This document shows positions 47,682 through 55,464 of a stretch of 64,000 bases of DNA, piece after piece. The first letter of the stretch is position 1, and every line of letters starts with the position of its first letter. This DNA is from Streptococcus sp. Marseille-P6264 (GTDB taxonomy: Bacteria; Bacillota; Bacilli; Lactobacillales; Streptococcaceae): assembly GCF_902460355.1 (NCBI RefSeq), contig NZ_CABPTO010000001.1:372001-436000 (forward strand), given 5' to 3'. The position numbers and the translations under genes were made by a program. The notes below the pieces were generated by a model. The model worked only from the letters and a program-made list of their open reading frames with translations. It was not told the DNA's origin and searched no databases.

Positions 47682-48905
47682 ATGAAATTTGTTGGACTTG
47701 TCGGCTCAAATGCAGACCAATCATACAACCGTAAATTACTAGAATTCATCAGAAAACAATTTAAACTGAAATTTGAATTAGAAGTCTTGGAAATTGATGA
47801 AGTTCCACTCTTTAATCAAGATGAGAAATGGGACGAATCCTTCCAACTGCGCCTTTTGTACAACCGAATCACGCGCGCTGATGGTGTCATTATTGCTACT
47901 CCTGAGCACAACCACACCATTACAGCAGCTCTCAAAAGCGTCCTTGAATGGCTCTCTTATGAGGTTCACCCATTTGAAAGCAAACCTGTCATGATTGTGG
48001 GAGCTTCCTACTACGACCAAGGAACCTCTCGTGCCCAAGTGCATTTGCGTAAAATCTTGGATGCTCCAGGTGTCAATGCTTATACTTTACCAGGAAATGA
48101 ATTCCTTCTTGGTAAAGCGAAAGAAGCTTTTGATAATGCAGGCAACATCACAAACGAAGGAACTGTTAAATTCCTTGAATCTTGCTTAGATAACTTTGTT
48201 AAATATGTTGAGGTAGTCTCAAAATTGAAAAAACCAAAACCAATTGAACCAGAAGACTTGGATTGTGGTAAACCAATCGCAACAACCATCACAGAAGTTG
48301 ACCCTGATGATCCAGAATGGGTAGAAAAAGCAGCAAAAGCTGTTGGTGCTGTTTCTGGCGATACTTATGTCAAACTTGACCATGGTATCTTGACAGTTAA
48401 CCAAATCGACATGTTCTTAAAAGCTATGCCGTTCGAGTTGACTTATGCCGATGATAACAACCAGTTCCTTTACTATAACAACGTTCATCAAGATCCAGAC
48501 ACTATGTTTGCTAAACGTGTACCATCTCAATCAGGTGGCCGTCTCTCAACTCTACATAACTCTCTTCCTGCTGCCCGCATGAAGAACGTAGAATGGGTAG
48601 TTGGTGTTCTTCGTAATGGTGATCAAGAGTACGTTCGTACAATTGTTCCAGGTTCACCAGCAGGGGTTATCAACACCCATAACTACCAAGCAATGTATTA
48701 TCCTGACGGTTCTTACGCTGGTATCAACGAAATCGTCTTCAACTTCCAACCTTGGCTTGACTGGTATTTGCAAACAACTGGCCAACGCTTGGTCGGAGGA
48801 AGCGGACCATTTGCACCTGCAGCCGCTGATGCTTCTTCTGGCGCTTCAGATACGGGTGGCCACGGCGGTGGAAATGCCGATGCTACTTCTGGTGCTAGTG
48901 CCTAA
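47682..48905 (+). CDS. FMN reductase-PAS fusion with two C-terminal flavinylation motifs
   Basis: This 407-residue protein has three parts. Residues 1-185 are an NAD(P)H:FMN reductase domain (KFVGLVGSNADQSYNRKLL, GVIIATPEHNHTITAALKSVLEWLSYE). Residues ~225-365 are a PAS-like domain (TVNQIDMFLKAMPFELTYAD, FAKRVPSQSGGRLSTLHNSLP), resembling the PAS part of DUF438 proteins. The Gly/Ala-rich tail holds DASSGAS (383-389) and DATSGAS (400-406), both fitting the ApbE acceptor pattern Dxx(S/T)GA(S/T), with S389 and S406 as possible covalent FMN sites. Together with the cytosolic ApbE at the head of the operon, this predicts a covalently flavinylated cytosolic reductase. Its electron acceptor is unknown. 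AGGGAAAG precedes the ATG. Confidence 0.85.
   Translation: MKFVGLVGSNADQSYNRKLLEFIRKQFKLKFELEVLEIDEVPLFNQDEKWDESFQLRLLYNRITRADGVIIATPEHNHTITAALKSVLEWLSYEVHPFESKPVMIVGASYYDQGTSRAQVHLRKILDAPGVNAYTLPGNEFLLGKAKEAFDNAGNITNEGTVKFLESCLDNFVKYVEVVSKLKKPKPIEPEDLDCGKPIATTITEVDPDDPEWVEKAAKAVGAVSGDTYVKLDHGILTVNQIDMFLKAMPFELTYADDNNQFLYYNNVHQDPDTMFAKRVPSQSGGRLSTLHNSLPAARMKNVEWVVGVLRNGDQEYVRTIVPGSPAGVINTHNYQAMYYPDGSYAGINEIVFNFQPWLDWYLQTTGQRLVGGSGPFAPAAADASSGASDTGGHGGGNADATSGASA
48828..48899 (+). other. Twin ApbE-type flavinylation motifs in the coding sequence
   Basis: Codons for DASSGAS (48828-48848) and DATSGAS (48879-48899), separated by a ten-residue His/Gly-rich linker, right at the end of the 407-aa protein. 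Confidence 0.75.
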
Positions 48906-48921
48906 TCAAAACAAAATAAAA

Positions 48922-49082
48922 GGAGTTTGGGACAAAAAGATTTCAATTTTTAAAAATCTTAATTATTAATTCCTTCAAATCTATAATTAAATGCGAAAAG
49001 CGGACAAAGCAGAATTCTGATGACCAGAAAACTAGTTTTGTTCGCTTTTTATATTTGAGGTCGGACTTTTGTCCCAAATTCC
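48922..49082. repeat. Second small repeat-like element bounded by 16-bp inverted repeats
   Basis: GGAGTTTGGGACAAAA (48922-48937) pairs with TTTTGTCCCAAATTCC (49067-49082), one G-T pair. Inside are AAGATTT..AAATCTT and the large hairpin at 48997-49050. It overlaps the left end of structured repeat copy 3. The stretch contains no gene. Confidence 0.5.
48997..49050 (+). terminator. Terminator hairpin of the flavin operon
   Basis: AAAGCGGACAAA/TTTTGTTCGCTTT arms followed by TTTT, 92 bp past the stop of the 407-aa gene. Confidence 0.6.
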
Positions 49083-49228
49083 TCAATTGTCTTTGGATTG
49101 TCGAGCAAGACGCAGTGGTTGAGTGGGCTGTAAAAGCTGATGAAATCAGCTTTTACAGCCCACTCAACTGTGCGGAGGTGGGACGACGAAATCGAATTCT
49201 AACGAATTATCGATTTCTGTCCGACTCT
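49057..49228 (+). repeat. Structured intergenic repeat, copy 3 (variant)
   Basis: Same family as copies 1 and 2, but H2 is a perfect palindrome (GCTGTAAAAGCTGATGAAATCAGCTTTTACAGC type) and the ends read GAGGTCGGAC..GTCCGACTC. Relative to other copies, a G-to-C change on the left end is matched by C-to-G on the right. It ends 10 bp from the tlpA stop at 49238. Confidence 0.8.
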
Positions 49229-49237
49229 ATTTTTACT

Positions 49238-49789
49238 TTATTTCATTTCTTTAAAAGCTTTTTCTGCTTCTTCGTTGCTGATTGCTCCAAATTGAATTTT
49301 ACCAATTTTTCCTTGGCTATCAATGAGGATTTCGGTTGGAATACTGCGAACCTGATAGGCTTGGAAGATTTCACCAGACGTGTCAAATAGAACGGGCACA
49401 TCCTTATATCCTTGTTCTTGATACCATTTTGGGAAGTCCTCAACAGACTTCTCTCCTTGGAGACCCGGTGCTACAATAGACAATATTTCAAAATCACGAT
49501 CTTTTTTACCAGCTAACTCGACCAATTCTGGCATGCTTCGCTTACAAGGTCCGCACCAAGAAGCCCAGAACTTCAGATAGACTTTTTTCCCACGGTAATC
49601 AGAAAGCTTGACAGTTTTTCCATCCATCGACTGAAGAGTGAAGTCCGGTGCCTCCTGGCCAACTGCAACCAGCGATTGAACACTTGTATTGGACTGGCTT
49701 TGGCTATCTGTGCTCTTTTCGTCAGAAGAGCAGGCTGAAAGTGTCAGAAACGCCACCAAAGCAACAACTAGCGAAAGAATTTTTTTCAT
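49238..49789 (-). CDS. Extracellular thioredoxin-like lipoprotein (TlpA/ResA type), copy 1
   Basis: This 183-residue lipoprotein has signal MKKILSLVVALVAFLTLSAC and a TlpA-type thioredoxin domain with the redox motif WASWCGPCKRSMPEL. The family insertion (SIVAPGLQGEKSVEDFPKWYQEQGYKDVPVLFDTSG) and cis-Pro (VRSIPTEILID) are present. It should receive electrons from CcdA (12 bp upstream) and pass them to the extracellular MsrAB, as reported for pneumococcal Etrx proteins. AGGAG precedes the ATG. Confidence 0.9.
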   Translation of the reverse strand: MKKILSLVVALVAFLTLSACSSDEKSTDSQSQSNTSVQSLVAVGQEAPDFTLQSMDGKTVKLSDYRGKKVYLKFWASWCGPCKRSMPELVELAGKKDRDFEILSIVAPGLQGEKSVEDFPKWYQEQGYKDVPVLFDTSGEIFQAYQVRSIPTEILIDSQGKIGKIQFGAISNEEAEKAFKEMK

Positions 49790-49801
49790 CTTTTTCTCCT
49801 T

Positions 49802-50509
49802 TTATCCAAAGATTCCTGATAAAGCATTTAACTGCCCGAGCATGAGAAGGATTCCCATGAAAATAATCAAGGCTCCTCCAATTTTTTTCATCAATCCCAT
49901 GTAGGGTTTGATTTTCGCAAAATAGCGCATAACGAAGCCAGAAGCTAGGGCCAAGATGAGAAACGGCAAGGCCATTCCCAAGGTATACACCAATGTTAGA
50001 AGCGCTCCTTGAACAGCTCCATTTCCTCCAGAGGCAGCTAGAGCCAGAACCGAACTAAGGACAGGGCCAATACAAGGCGTCCAACCAAAACTGAAACTAA
50101 TACCAAGCAAAAAGGCTGACAGAAAATCATTCCGACGACTGTTCTTCTTAAATTCCACATTTTTCTGGAATTGTAACTGCCTGATATTAATCAGCTCCAT
50201 CTGGTGAATTCCTAGCAAGATAATGATAATCCCCATCAGATAACGGAATTTCTCATCGTAAATCACTCCACCTAAGAATCCTGCACCAAAGCCTAGTAGA
50301 AAGAAAACCAAGGAAATTCCAGCAATGAAACACAGGGTCTTGATCAGACCAGTCCAAGCAATCTTTCTGCCTAAAAACTTGACTTCTCTAGGCTCTTCTT
50401 CATCCAGCAAAATTCCTATGTAGACTGGTAACAGGGGAAAGATGCAAGGTGAGAAAAACGAGAGAATTCCAGCCAAAAAGACCGAAACAAAAAATAAACC
50501 AGACTCCAT
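49802..50509 (-). CDS. ccdA: CcdA-type thiol-disulfide transmembrane electron carrier, copy 1
   Basis: A 235-residue six-helix protein of the CcdA/DsbD-beta family that moves reducing equivalents from cytosolic thioredoxin across the membrane. The Cys pair is at FFSPCIFPLLPVY in helix 1 and FGWTPCIGPVLSSVL in helix 4, both with Pro next to Cys as in the family. It is 12 bp before the tlpA gene, forming a pair. A very similar pair is at 54486-56175, with the CcdA proteins clearly paralogous. Confidence 0.93.
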   Translation of the reverse strand: MESGLFFVSVFLAGILSFFSPCIFPLLPVYIGILLDEEEPREVKFLGRKIAWTGLIKTLCFIAGISLVFFLLGFGAGFLGGVIYDEKFRYLMGIIIILLGIHQMELINIRQLQFQKNVEFKKNSRRNDFLSAFLLGISFSFGWTPCIGPVLSSVLALAASGGNGAVQGALLTLVYTLGMALPFLILALASGFVMRYFAKIKPYMGLMKKIGGALIIFMGILLMLGQLNALSGIFG

Positions 50510-50656
50510 CCCAACCTCCTTTAAGATGTGTTTGTCAATATTATTATAACAAACGATTTAAAATTTTCCACATTTTGCTACACTATCCTCATTCTTGTAT
50601 AATTTATCGGAGAAGCCATCTGTGAAAGTCCTATTTTGCTCCTAAACAGCAAAAAA

Positions 50657-50832
50657 GAGAGTGGGACAGAAATCGGTAATTCGTTAGAATTCGATTTCGT
50701 CGTCCCACCTCCGCACAGTTGAGTAGGGCTGTAAAAGCTGATGAAATCAGCGTAGTAGCGCCCACTCAACCACTGCGTCTTGCTCGACAATCCAAAAACA
50801 ATTGAGAGGCTAGGACTTTTGTCCCAGCCTCT
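50657..50832 (-). repeat. Structured intergenic repeat, copy 4 (inverted)
   Basis: Same family as copy 1 in opposite orientation, nearly identical (GGGCGCTACTACG in H2 instead of GGGCTCTACTACG). It lies between the ccdA start (50509) and the YesM-type kinase stop (50855) and fills half of this 345-bp gap; nothing else is seen in the gap. Confidence 0.85.
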
Positions 50833-50854
50833 TGAATATTGAAAGATAGCGAAC

Positions 50855-52558
50855 TTAATCATCTGTAACTAGCGGCAAGTAAAGACAAATCTGGGTAAAT
50901 TTATCTGGTTCGGATTGGATTTCCATATGATAGTCGTCTCCGAACTGCAATCTTAAACGTTGATCAACATTTTTCAGACCGACACCACCTAAACGAAGGA
51001 GAGTCGCATCTATAGAGGCGTTGACATCAAAGCCACGGCCGTTATCATAGATAGACAATATCAGTTGTCCTTCTTCTACTACTGACGTCACCCGAATCAT
51101 GCCTTGGCGGTCAATTTCTTTAATGCCATGGTAGATGGCATTTTCGACCAAAGGCTGAAGTACTAGCTTGGGCAGTTTATAATCAGCCAGAGATTCATCC
51201 TCTTCAATCTCATATTGGAGCTTGTCACCATAGCGCTGCTTCTGGATAAAGAGATACTGACGAACGTGATCAATCTCATCTCTAAGAGAAATTTGTTCAT
51301 GCCCTTGATTGAGCGCCAAGCGGAAATACTGAGCGAGTGATTTCGTTACCTCAACAACACGCTTGCTGTCGTTAAATTCAGCCATCCAGACAATCGTATC
51401 TAAGGTATTATAAAGGAAATGGGGGTTGATTTGAGCTGAGAGAGCTCGGAGCTCATAGCGTCGGACATTTTGTTCTTCAGTCTTGACAGCTTCCATCAGT
51501 TGTTCAATTTGGTCCAGCATTTTATTGAACTGCTGAGCCAAGTCAACTAACTCTGGAGAACCCTTTGCTTCCGCTCGCAGATTTGAGTCACCTGCCCCAA
51601 TCTTCAGAATGACAGCCTGCAGATTCTGCAGAGGCTTAATCCACAAACGCAGAACAAACCAAATACCAGTCAAGCACAGCAGGAGTGCTAAAACGCCCAT
51701 TCCTACAAAAGAATAAAGCATCTGTGACTGAAGCATCTGTAATTGCTCTAATGAGGCGACGCCAATTAAAGTCCAGTCGCTGTCCGCAATATCAATCTGG
51801 TAGACAAAAGCCCGCTTCTGGTCTGCGTAACCGTCCTTGACTGAGATATAGGGCTGCATAGCTTTCATTTCCTGACTAGAGGAATAAACACTCTTCTTAG
51901 GATGATAGACAAATTCATGCTGGCTGTTGACAATAAAGCTAAAGCCTTTCTTCCCTAGCTGAAGCCGATCCAGATAGGCTTTGAGACTGTTATAGCCTAT
52001 ATCCAGACGCAAAACACCCAGATTCTGCCCTGCGTCATCCACCACTTCCTGAGTGACAGAAACAACCCACTTCTCCTTCTCTGATGATAGAGATTCCTTA
52101 CGAGCAGGGGTCAAGACAGGCATGGCCCTGGTATGGACTGCTTCCTGATACCATTTTTCATTCATCATATCAGAGGATGTCTGCATGCTGATTTGAGTAT
52201 CTGTCGATACCACACGCCCGTCCTTGGTAACCAATACTGCCGACACTAAATCCGGATCTGTCTCAATGATGGTTTTCATCAAAGACTGAACTGACGTTTC
52301 GCTGCTTTCTTGATTCTGAGCAAACTTCCGAATCGTTTCTTCCTTGCTTAGTGCGGAGGTGGTTTGCTTTAATTTCTGCAAATAGGAAGCAATGAACTGC
52401 CCGCTTTGCTCCATACTATTACGCGTCGTACGCTCTGTCAGCTGCCGAATAGTCCCCGAGCTAGTCTGATAGTAAAGACTCCCAACACCCCCCAAGAGTA
52501 AAAGGACCAGCAGAAAAATATAGACAATCAACTGGATAAGAAGCGGATACCGTTTCAT
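50855..52558 (-). CDS. YesM/LytS-type sensor histidine kinase
   Basis: A 567-residue membrane kinase: helix near residues 7-29, an extracellular Cache-like sensor (about 30-275, with AVLVTKDGRVVSTDTQ and GFSFIVNSQHEFVYHPKKS), a second helix (FVGMGVLALLLCLTGIWFVLRLW), HAMP, and a His_kinase domain with the phospho-His in ALSAQINPHFLYNTLDTIVWM. The ATP-binding part has LVLQPLVENAIYHGI and SIYDNGRGFD. It overlaps its response regulator gene by 4 bp. The place next to ccdA-tlpA-msrAB resembles pneumococcal TCS09. The ligand is unknown. Confidence 0.9.
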   Translation of the reverse strand: MKRYPLLIQLIVYIFLLVLLLLGGVGSLYYQTSSGTIRQLTERTTRNSMEQSGQFIASYLQKLKQTTSALSKEETIRKFAQNQESSETSVQSLMKTIIETDPDLVSAVLVTKDGRVVSTDTQISMQTSSDMMNEKWYQEAVHTRAMPVLTPARKESLSSEKEKWVVSVTQEVVDDAGQNLGVLRLDIGYNSLKAYLDRLQLGKKGFSFIVNSQHEFVYHPKKSVYSSSQEMKAMQPYISVKDGYADQKRAFVYQIDIADSDWTLIGVASLEQLQMLQSQMLYSFVGMGVLALLLCLTGIWFVLRLWIKPLQNLQAVILKIGAGDSNLRAEAKGSPELVDLAQQFNKMLDQIEQLMEAVKTEEQNVRRYELRALSAQINPHFLYNTLDTIVWMAEFNDSKRVVEVTKSLAQYFRLALNQGHEQISLRDEIDHVRQYLFIQKQRYGDKLQYEIEEDESLADYKLPKLVLQPLVENAIYHGIKEIDRQGMIRVTSVVEEGQLILSIYDNGRGFDVNASIDATLLRLGGVGLKNVDQRLRLQFGDDYHMEIQSEPDKFTQICLYLPLVTDD

Positions 52559-53289
52559 TTCTCCTCTCCTTTTTTAAACTGCCGGGGTGTCAGCCCAACC
52601 ACCTGCTTGAAGCGCTGAGAAAAATAGTTCATATCGTCAAAACCTACCTGCTCTGCTATTTCATAAATCTTCAAATCTGTAGTTAAGAGTAAGAGTTTTG
52701 CTTTTTTCATCCGCTCTTGAATCAAATAATCTTGAAAGGGCAAGCCTAATTCTTTTTTGATAAGAACACTTAGATAGGACGGACTAAACCCTAAATGGAA
52801 AGCCAAACTTTTCAGGCTTAATTCTGAATCAGCTAGACGCGCATGAATAGCCTCTTCCAACTCAGAGTGCTGTCCTTGATCGACTAAGTTTTGAATCTGG
52901 GCTTTTTTGCGCTCCTTATCAAGCTTGATCTGCAGCTTGGTCAACATCTCCTCGACATCATCCTTGGAAAATGGCTTGAGAAGATAGTCATCTGCACCTA
53001 GCTTAATGGCCGTCCGAGCATAGTCAAAATCATCATATCCAGTCAGAAAAACGATATGGCACTTGGGAGCCTGGTCCCTGACTAGCTTGGCCAGTGCGAG
53101 GCCGTTCATCTGTGGCATATTGATATCGGTCAGCAGGATGTCAGCAGGATTTTCCTGAAATTTCTGCCAAGCTTCTCTTCCATTTTCAGCCTGGGCAATG
53201 ACTTGCATACCAAACTGTTCATAGTCTACCAAGGACGCAATCCCCTGTCTTACCAGATACTCATCCTCTACAATCATAATTGAATACAC
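52555..53289 (-). CDS. YesN-type AraC-family response regulator
   Basis: A 244-residue regulator with an N-terminal receiver domain (phospho-acceptor D55 in ILLTDINMPQMNG) and a C-terminal AraC pair of helix-turn-helix motifs (LKSLAFHLGFSPSYLSVLIKKELG and IYEIAEQVGFDDMNYFSQRFKQVVGLTPRQFK). The start is GTG at 53289 with AAGGAG nine bases upstream; the longer open frame has no binding site. It overlaps the kinase gene by 4 bp. It lies between the msrAB unit and the first ccdA-tlpA pair, so those are candidate targets. Confidence 0.9.
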   Translation of the reverse strand: MYSIMIVEDEYLVRQGIASLVDYEQFGMQVIAQAENGREAWQKFQENPADILLTDINMPQMNGLALAKLVRDQAPKCHIVFLTGYDDFDYARTAIKLGADDYLLKPFSKDDVEEMLTKLQIKLDKERKKAQIQNLVDQGQHSELEEAIHARLADSELSLKSLAFHLGFSPSYLSVLIKKELGLPFQDYLIQERMKKAKLLLLTTDLKIYEIAEQVGFDDMNYFSQRFKQVVGLTPRQFKKGEEK

Positions 53290-53348
53290 AAGATTCAACT
53301 CCTTATTTATACTGGATTTATTATAGCAAATTTTCAATCAAAATGCTC

Positions 53349-54470
53349 TTAAACATAATCCAAGAGATAACCGTAGCCCTTCTCCTCCATCTCAGCTTTT
53401 GGAATGAACTTAATTGACAGACTATTGATGCAGTAGCGCAAGCCGCCCTTGTCCTTAGGACCGTCCGTGAAAACATGACCCAGATGGGAATTTCCAACCC
53501 GACTGCGAACTTCCGTTCGAGTCATATTAAAGCTCTTGTCTTCTTTGTAAGTCGCAACATCTGGACTGATAGGACGTGTGAAACTTGGCCAACCGCAGCC
53601 AGAGTCAAACTTATCCTTTGATGAAAAGAGAGGCTCTCCCGTCACCACATCCACGTAGATACCAGCATCAAACTTATCCCAATAGCGGTTAGAAAAAGCC
53701 CGCTCTGTGTCATTCTTTTGTGTAACTGCGTATTCTTCTGGCGAAAGCTTAGCCTTAATCTCTTCATCGCTAGGCTTAGGATAGCGATTAGCTTCGATAA
53801 CAGGGTAAGCAGCTTGATTGACGTCGATATGGCAATATCCATTAGGATTCTTTTTTAGATAATCCTGATGATAATCTTCTGCCTTTATAAAGTTTTTCAG
53901 AGGTTCTTTTTCAACAGCTAAAGGCTTATCATATTTCTTGGCGACTTCATCAAAGACCTGATTAATAGTATCAAGATCAGCTTCGTCCTTATAATAAACA
54001 CCCGTTCGATACTGGGTACCCTGATCATTTCCCTGCTTGTTTTTAGAAGTTGGATCAATAATGCGGAAATAATGAAGTAAGATTTCTTTGAGAGATATCT
54101 TTTTAACGTTATAGGTAATTTTTACCGTCTCAGCGTGACCAGTTTGAGAGACCAATTCATACTTGGTCGTGTCGCTCTTACCATTTGCATAGCCAGATTC
54201 CGCATCAATGACACCTGGTACTCTAGAGAAATACTCTTCTACTCCCCAGAAACAGCCGCCAGCCAGATAAATCTCCCGCTTGTCCTCTTCCTTGACATCT
54301 TCTTTCTTTTGCTTGGACACTGTTTCTGTCTTACTCATAGAGGCTTTCTTGATTTGCTCAATATTAGCCTGAGACGAGCTAATAGACACGGAACCCTTGA
54401 TTAGGAAAAATAGGCCAAAACAGAAAAGCAAACCAATTAAAACCAGAAAAATCTTCCATTTACTTTCCAT
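53349..54470 (-). CDS. msrAB: Membrane-anchored methionine sulfoxide reductase MsrAB
   Basis: A 373-residue fusion repairing both Met sulfoxide stereoisomers outside the cell. An N-terminal signal anchor ([18 protein letters not shown]) is followed by a linker, MsrA with the catalytic [17 protein letters not shown] (about 72-88), and MsrB with [12 protein letters not shown] and the catalytic Cys in [11 protein letters not shown]. It should be recharged by the TlpA proteins encoded on both sides. It is 16 bp after tlpA copy 2 and 59 bp before the YesN-type regulator start, and ends in [12 protein letters not shown]. Confidence 0.95.
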   Translation of the reverse strand: MESKWKIFLVLIGLLFCFGLFFLIKGSVSISSSQANIEQIKKASMSKTETVSKQKKEDVKEEDKREIYLAGGCFWGVEEYFSRVPGVIDAESGYANGKSDTTKYELVSQTGHAETVKITYNVKKISLKEILLHYFRIIDPTSKNKQGNDQGTQYRTGVYYKDEADLDTINQVFDEVAKKYDKPLAVEKEPLKNFIKAEDYHQDYLKKNPNGYCHIDVNQAAYPVIEANRYPKPSDEEIKAKLSPEEYAVTQKNDTERAFSNRYWDKFDAGIYVDVVTGEPLFSSKDKFDSGCGWPSFTRPISPDVATYKEDKSFNMTRTEVRSRVGNSHLGHVFTDGPKDKGGLRYCINSLSIKFIPKAEMEEKGYGYLLDYV

Positions 54471-54485
54471 TTTCTTTACTCCTTT

Positions 54486-55049
54486 CTACTTGATCTCCTT
54501 TAGTGTTTTTTCAATATCTTCCTTGCTTATGTAGCCCACATGAGTTTTAGCAAGTGAGCCATCACTATTGATAAAGAGAGCAGATGGGTAGGATCGAATA
54601 CCGTATTCTTTCAGCAATTCTCCCTTAGTATCCATAAGAACTGGCATGTTCTTGTAATCCAAAGACTTGTACCATTCCTTGAAATCATCAGCAGACTTTT
54701 CTCCGTTAAAAGTTGGAGACACCACCGATAGGACAACATAATCTTTTCCTGACTGCTCCTTAGCCAAGTCATTGGTATCTCCAAGAGTGGATAGACAGAT
54801 AGAGCACCAAGAAGCCCAAAATTTTAGATAGACTTTCTTGCCTTTGAAATCAGACAACTTGTAGGTCTTGCCGTCTACTCCTTGCAGACTAAAGTCCTTC
54901 GCCATCTTTGTAGCTTGATTAGAATTTGCCTTACTAGTCATGGAACTTTTATCACTTTTAGAAGCTTCCGAATTCATTTGCTGATTTGAGCAAGCTCCCA
55001 ATAATCCTACGCAAAGCAGCCCTGCGGTTAATAGAGACAGTTTTCTCAT
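54486..55049 (-). CDS. Extracellular thioredoxin-like lipoprotein (TlpA type), copy 2
   Basis: A 187-residue paralogue of the protein at 49238, with signal MRKLSLLTAGLLCVGLLGAC and lipobox LGAC. The redox motif is WASWCSICLSTLGD (CSIC) instead of CGPC, which should change redox potential or partner choice. The family insertion FNGEKSADDFKEWYKSLDYKNMPVLMDTKG and SYPSALFINSDGSLAK are conserved. The start MRKLSLL at 55049 is chosen because it gives a proper lipoprotein signal and has GAGG upstream; the longer open frame does not. Confidence 0.9.
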   Translation of the reverse strand: MRKLSLLTAGLLCVGLLGACSNQQMNSEASKSDKSSMTSKANSNQATKMAKDFSLQGVDGKTYKLSDFKGKKVYLKFWASWCSICLSTLGDTNDLAKEQSGKDYVVLSVVSPTFNGEKSADDFKEWYKSLDYKNMPVLMDTKGELLKEYGIRSYPSALFINSDGSLAKTHVGYISKEDIEKTLKEIK

Positions 55050-55116
55050 AGTTTTTTTCCTCTCTAAACAAGGAGAAAGCCGACAAAATTGACGACTTCC
55101 AGCCTTATTGATAATT

Positions 55117-55437
55117 TTATTTATCAGATGACATTTCAGACGAATCTTTCGTGTCATCCTTCATGCTTGAATCACTTGATTTCATATCATCTTTCATGTC
55201 AGACTGACTGTCGGACATCATAGAAGAGTCCTTCATGTCATCCTTTTTCATCTTGTCATCAGACATGCTAGAGTCTTTCATATTATCCTTCTTCATGTCA
55301 TCTTTTTTCATATCGTCTTTCTTCATCATGCTGCTGTCGTCCGTCTTTTTCATATCTGAATTTGACTTTTGACTGGAGCAAGCAGCCAAGGCAAAGATAC
55401 TAAGAGTAGCCATTGTAAAAGTAGCGATTTTTTTCAT
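55117..55437 (-). CDS. Methionine-rich low-complexity lipoprotein
   Basis: A 106-residue lipoprotein with signal MKKIATFTMATLSIFALAAC (lipobox LAAC). The mature part of about 87 residues is almost entirely Asp, Lys, Ser and Met, in short units such as KKDDM and KDSSM, and holds 15 Met and no aromatic residue or second Cys. It lies between ccdA copy 2 (27 bp) and tlpA copy 2 (67 bp) in the msrAB operon. A surface Met-rich peptide here could act as an oxidant sink renewed by MsrAB, or bind Cu(I). Both are inferences. Confidence 0.8.
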   Translation of the reverse strand: MKKIATFTMATLSIFALAACSSQKSNSDMKKTDDSSMMKKDDMKKDDMKKDNMKDSSMSDDKMKKDDMKDSSMMSDSQSDMKDDMKSSDSSMKDDTKDSSEMSSDK

Positions 55438-55464
55438 GATAGTTCTCCTTTAATTATATAATTT

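Noticed and set aside
49055..49390. 111-aa open frame over structured repeat copy 3, and similar frames in the other copies
   Set aside because: Frames differ among copies and run into neighbouring genes, so the repeat is treated as non-coding.
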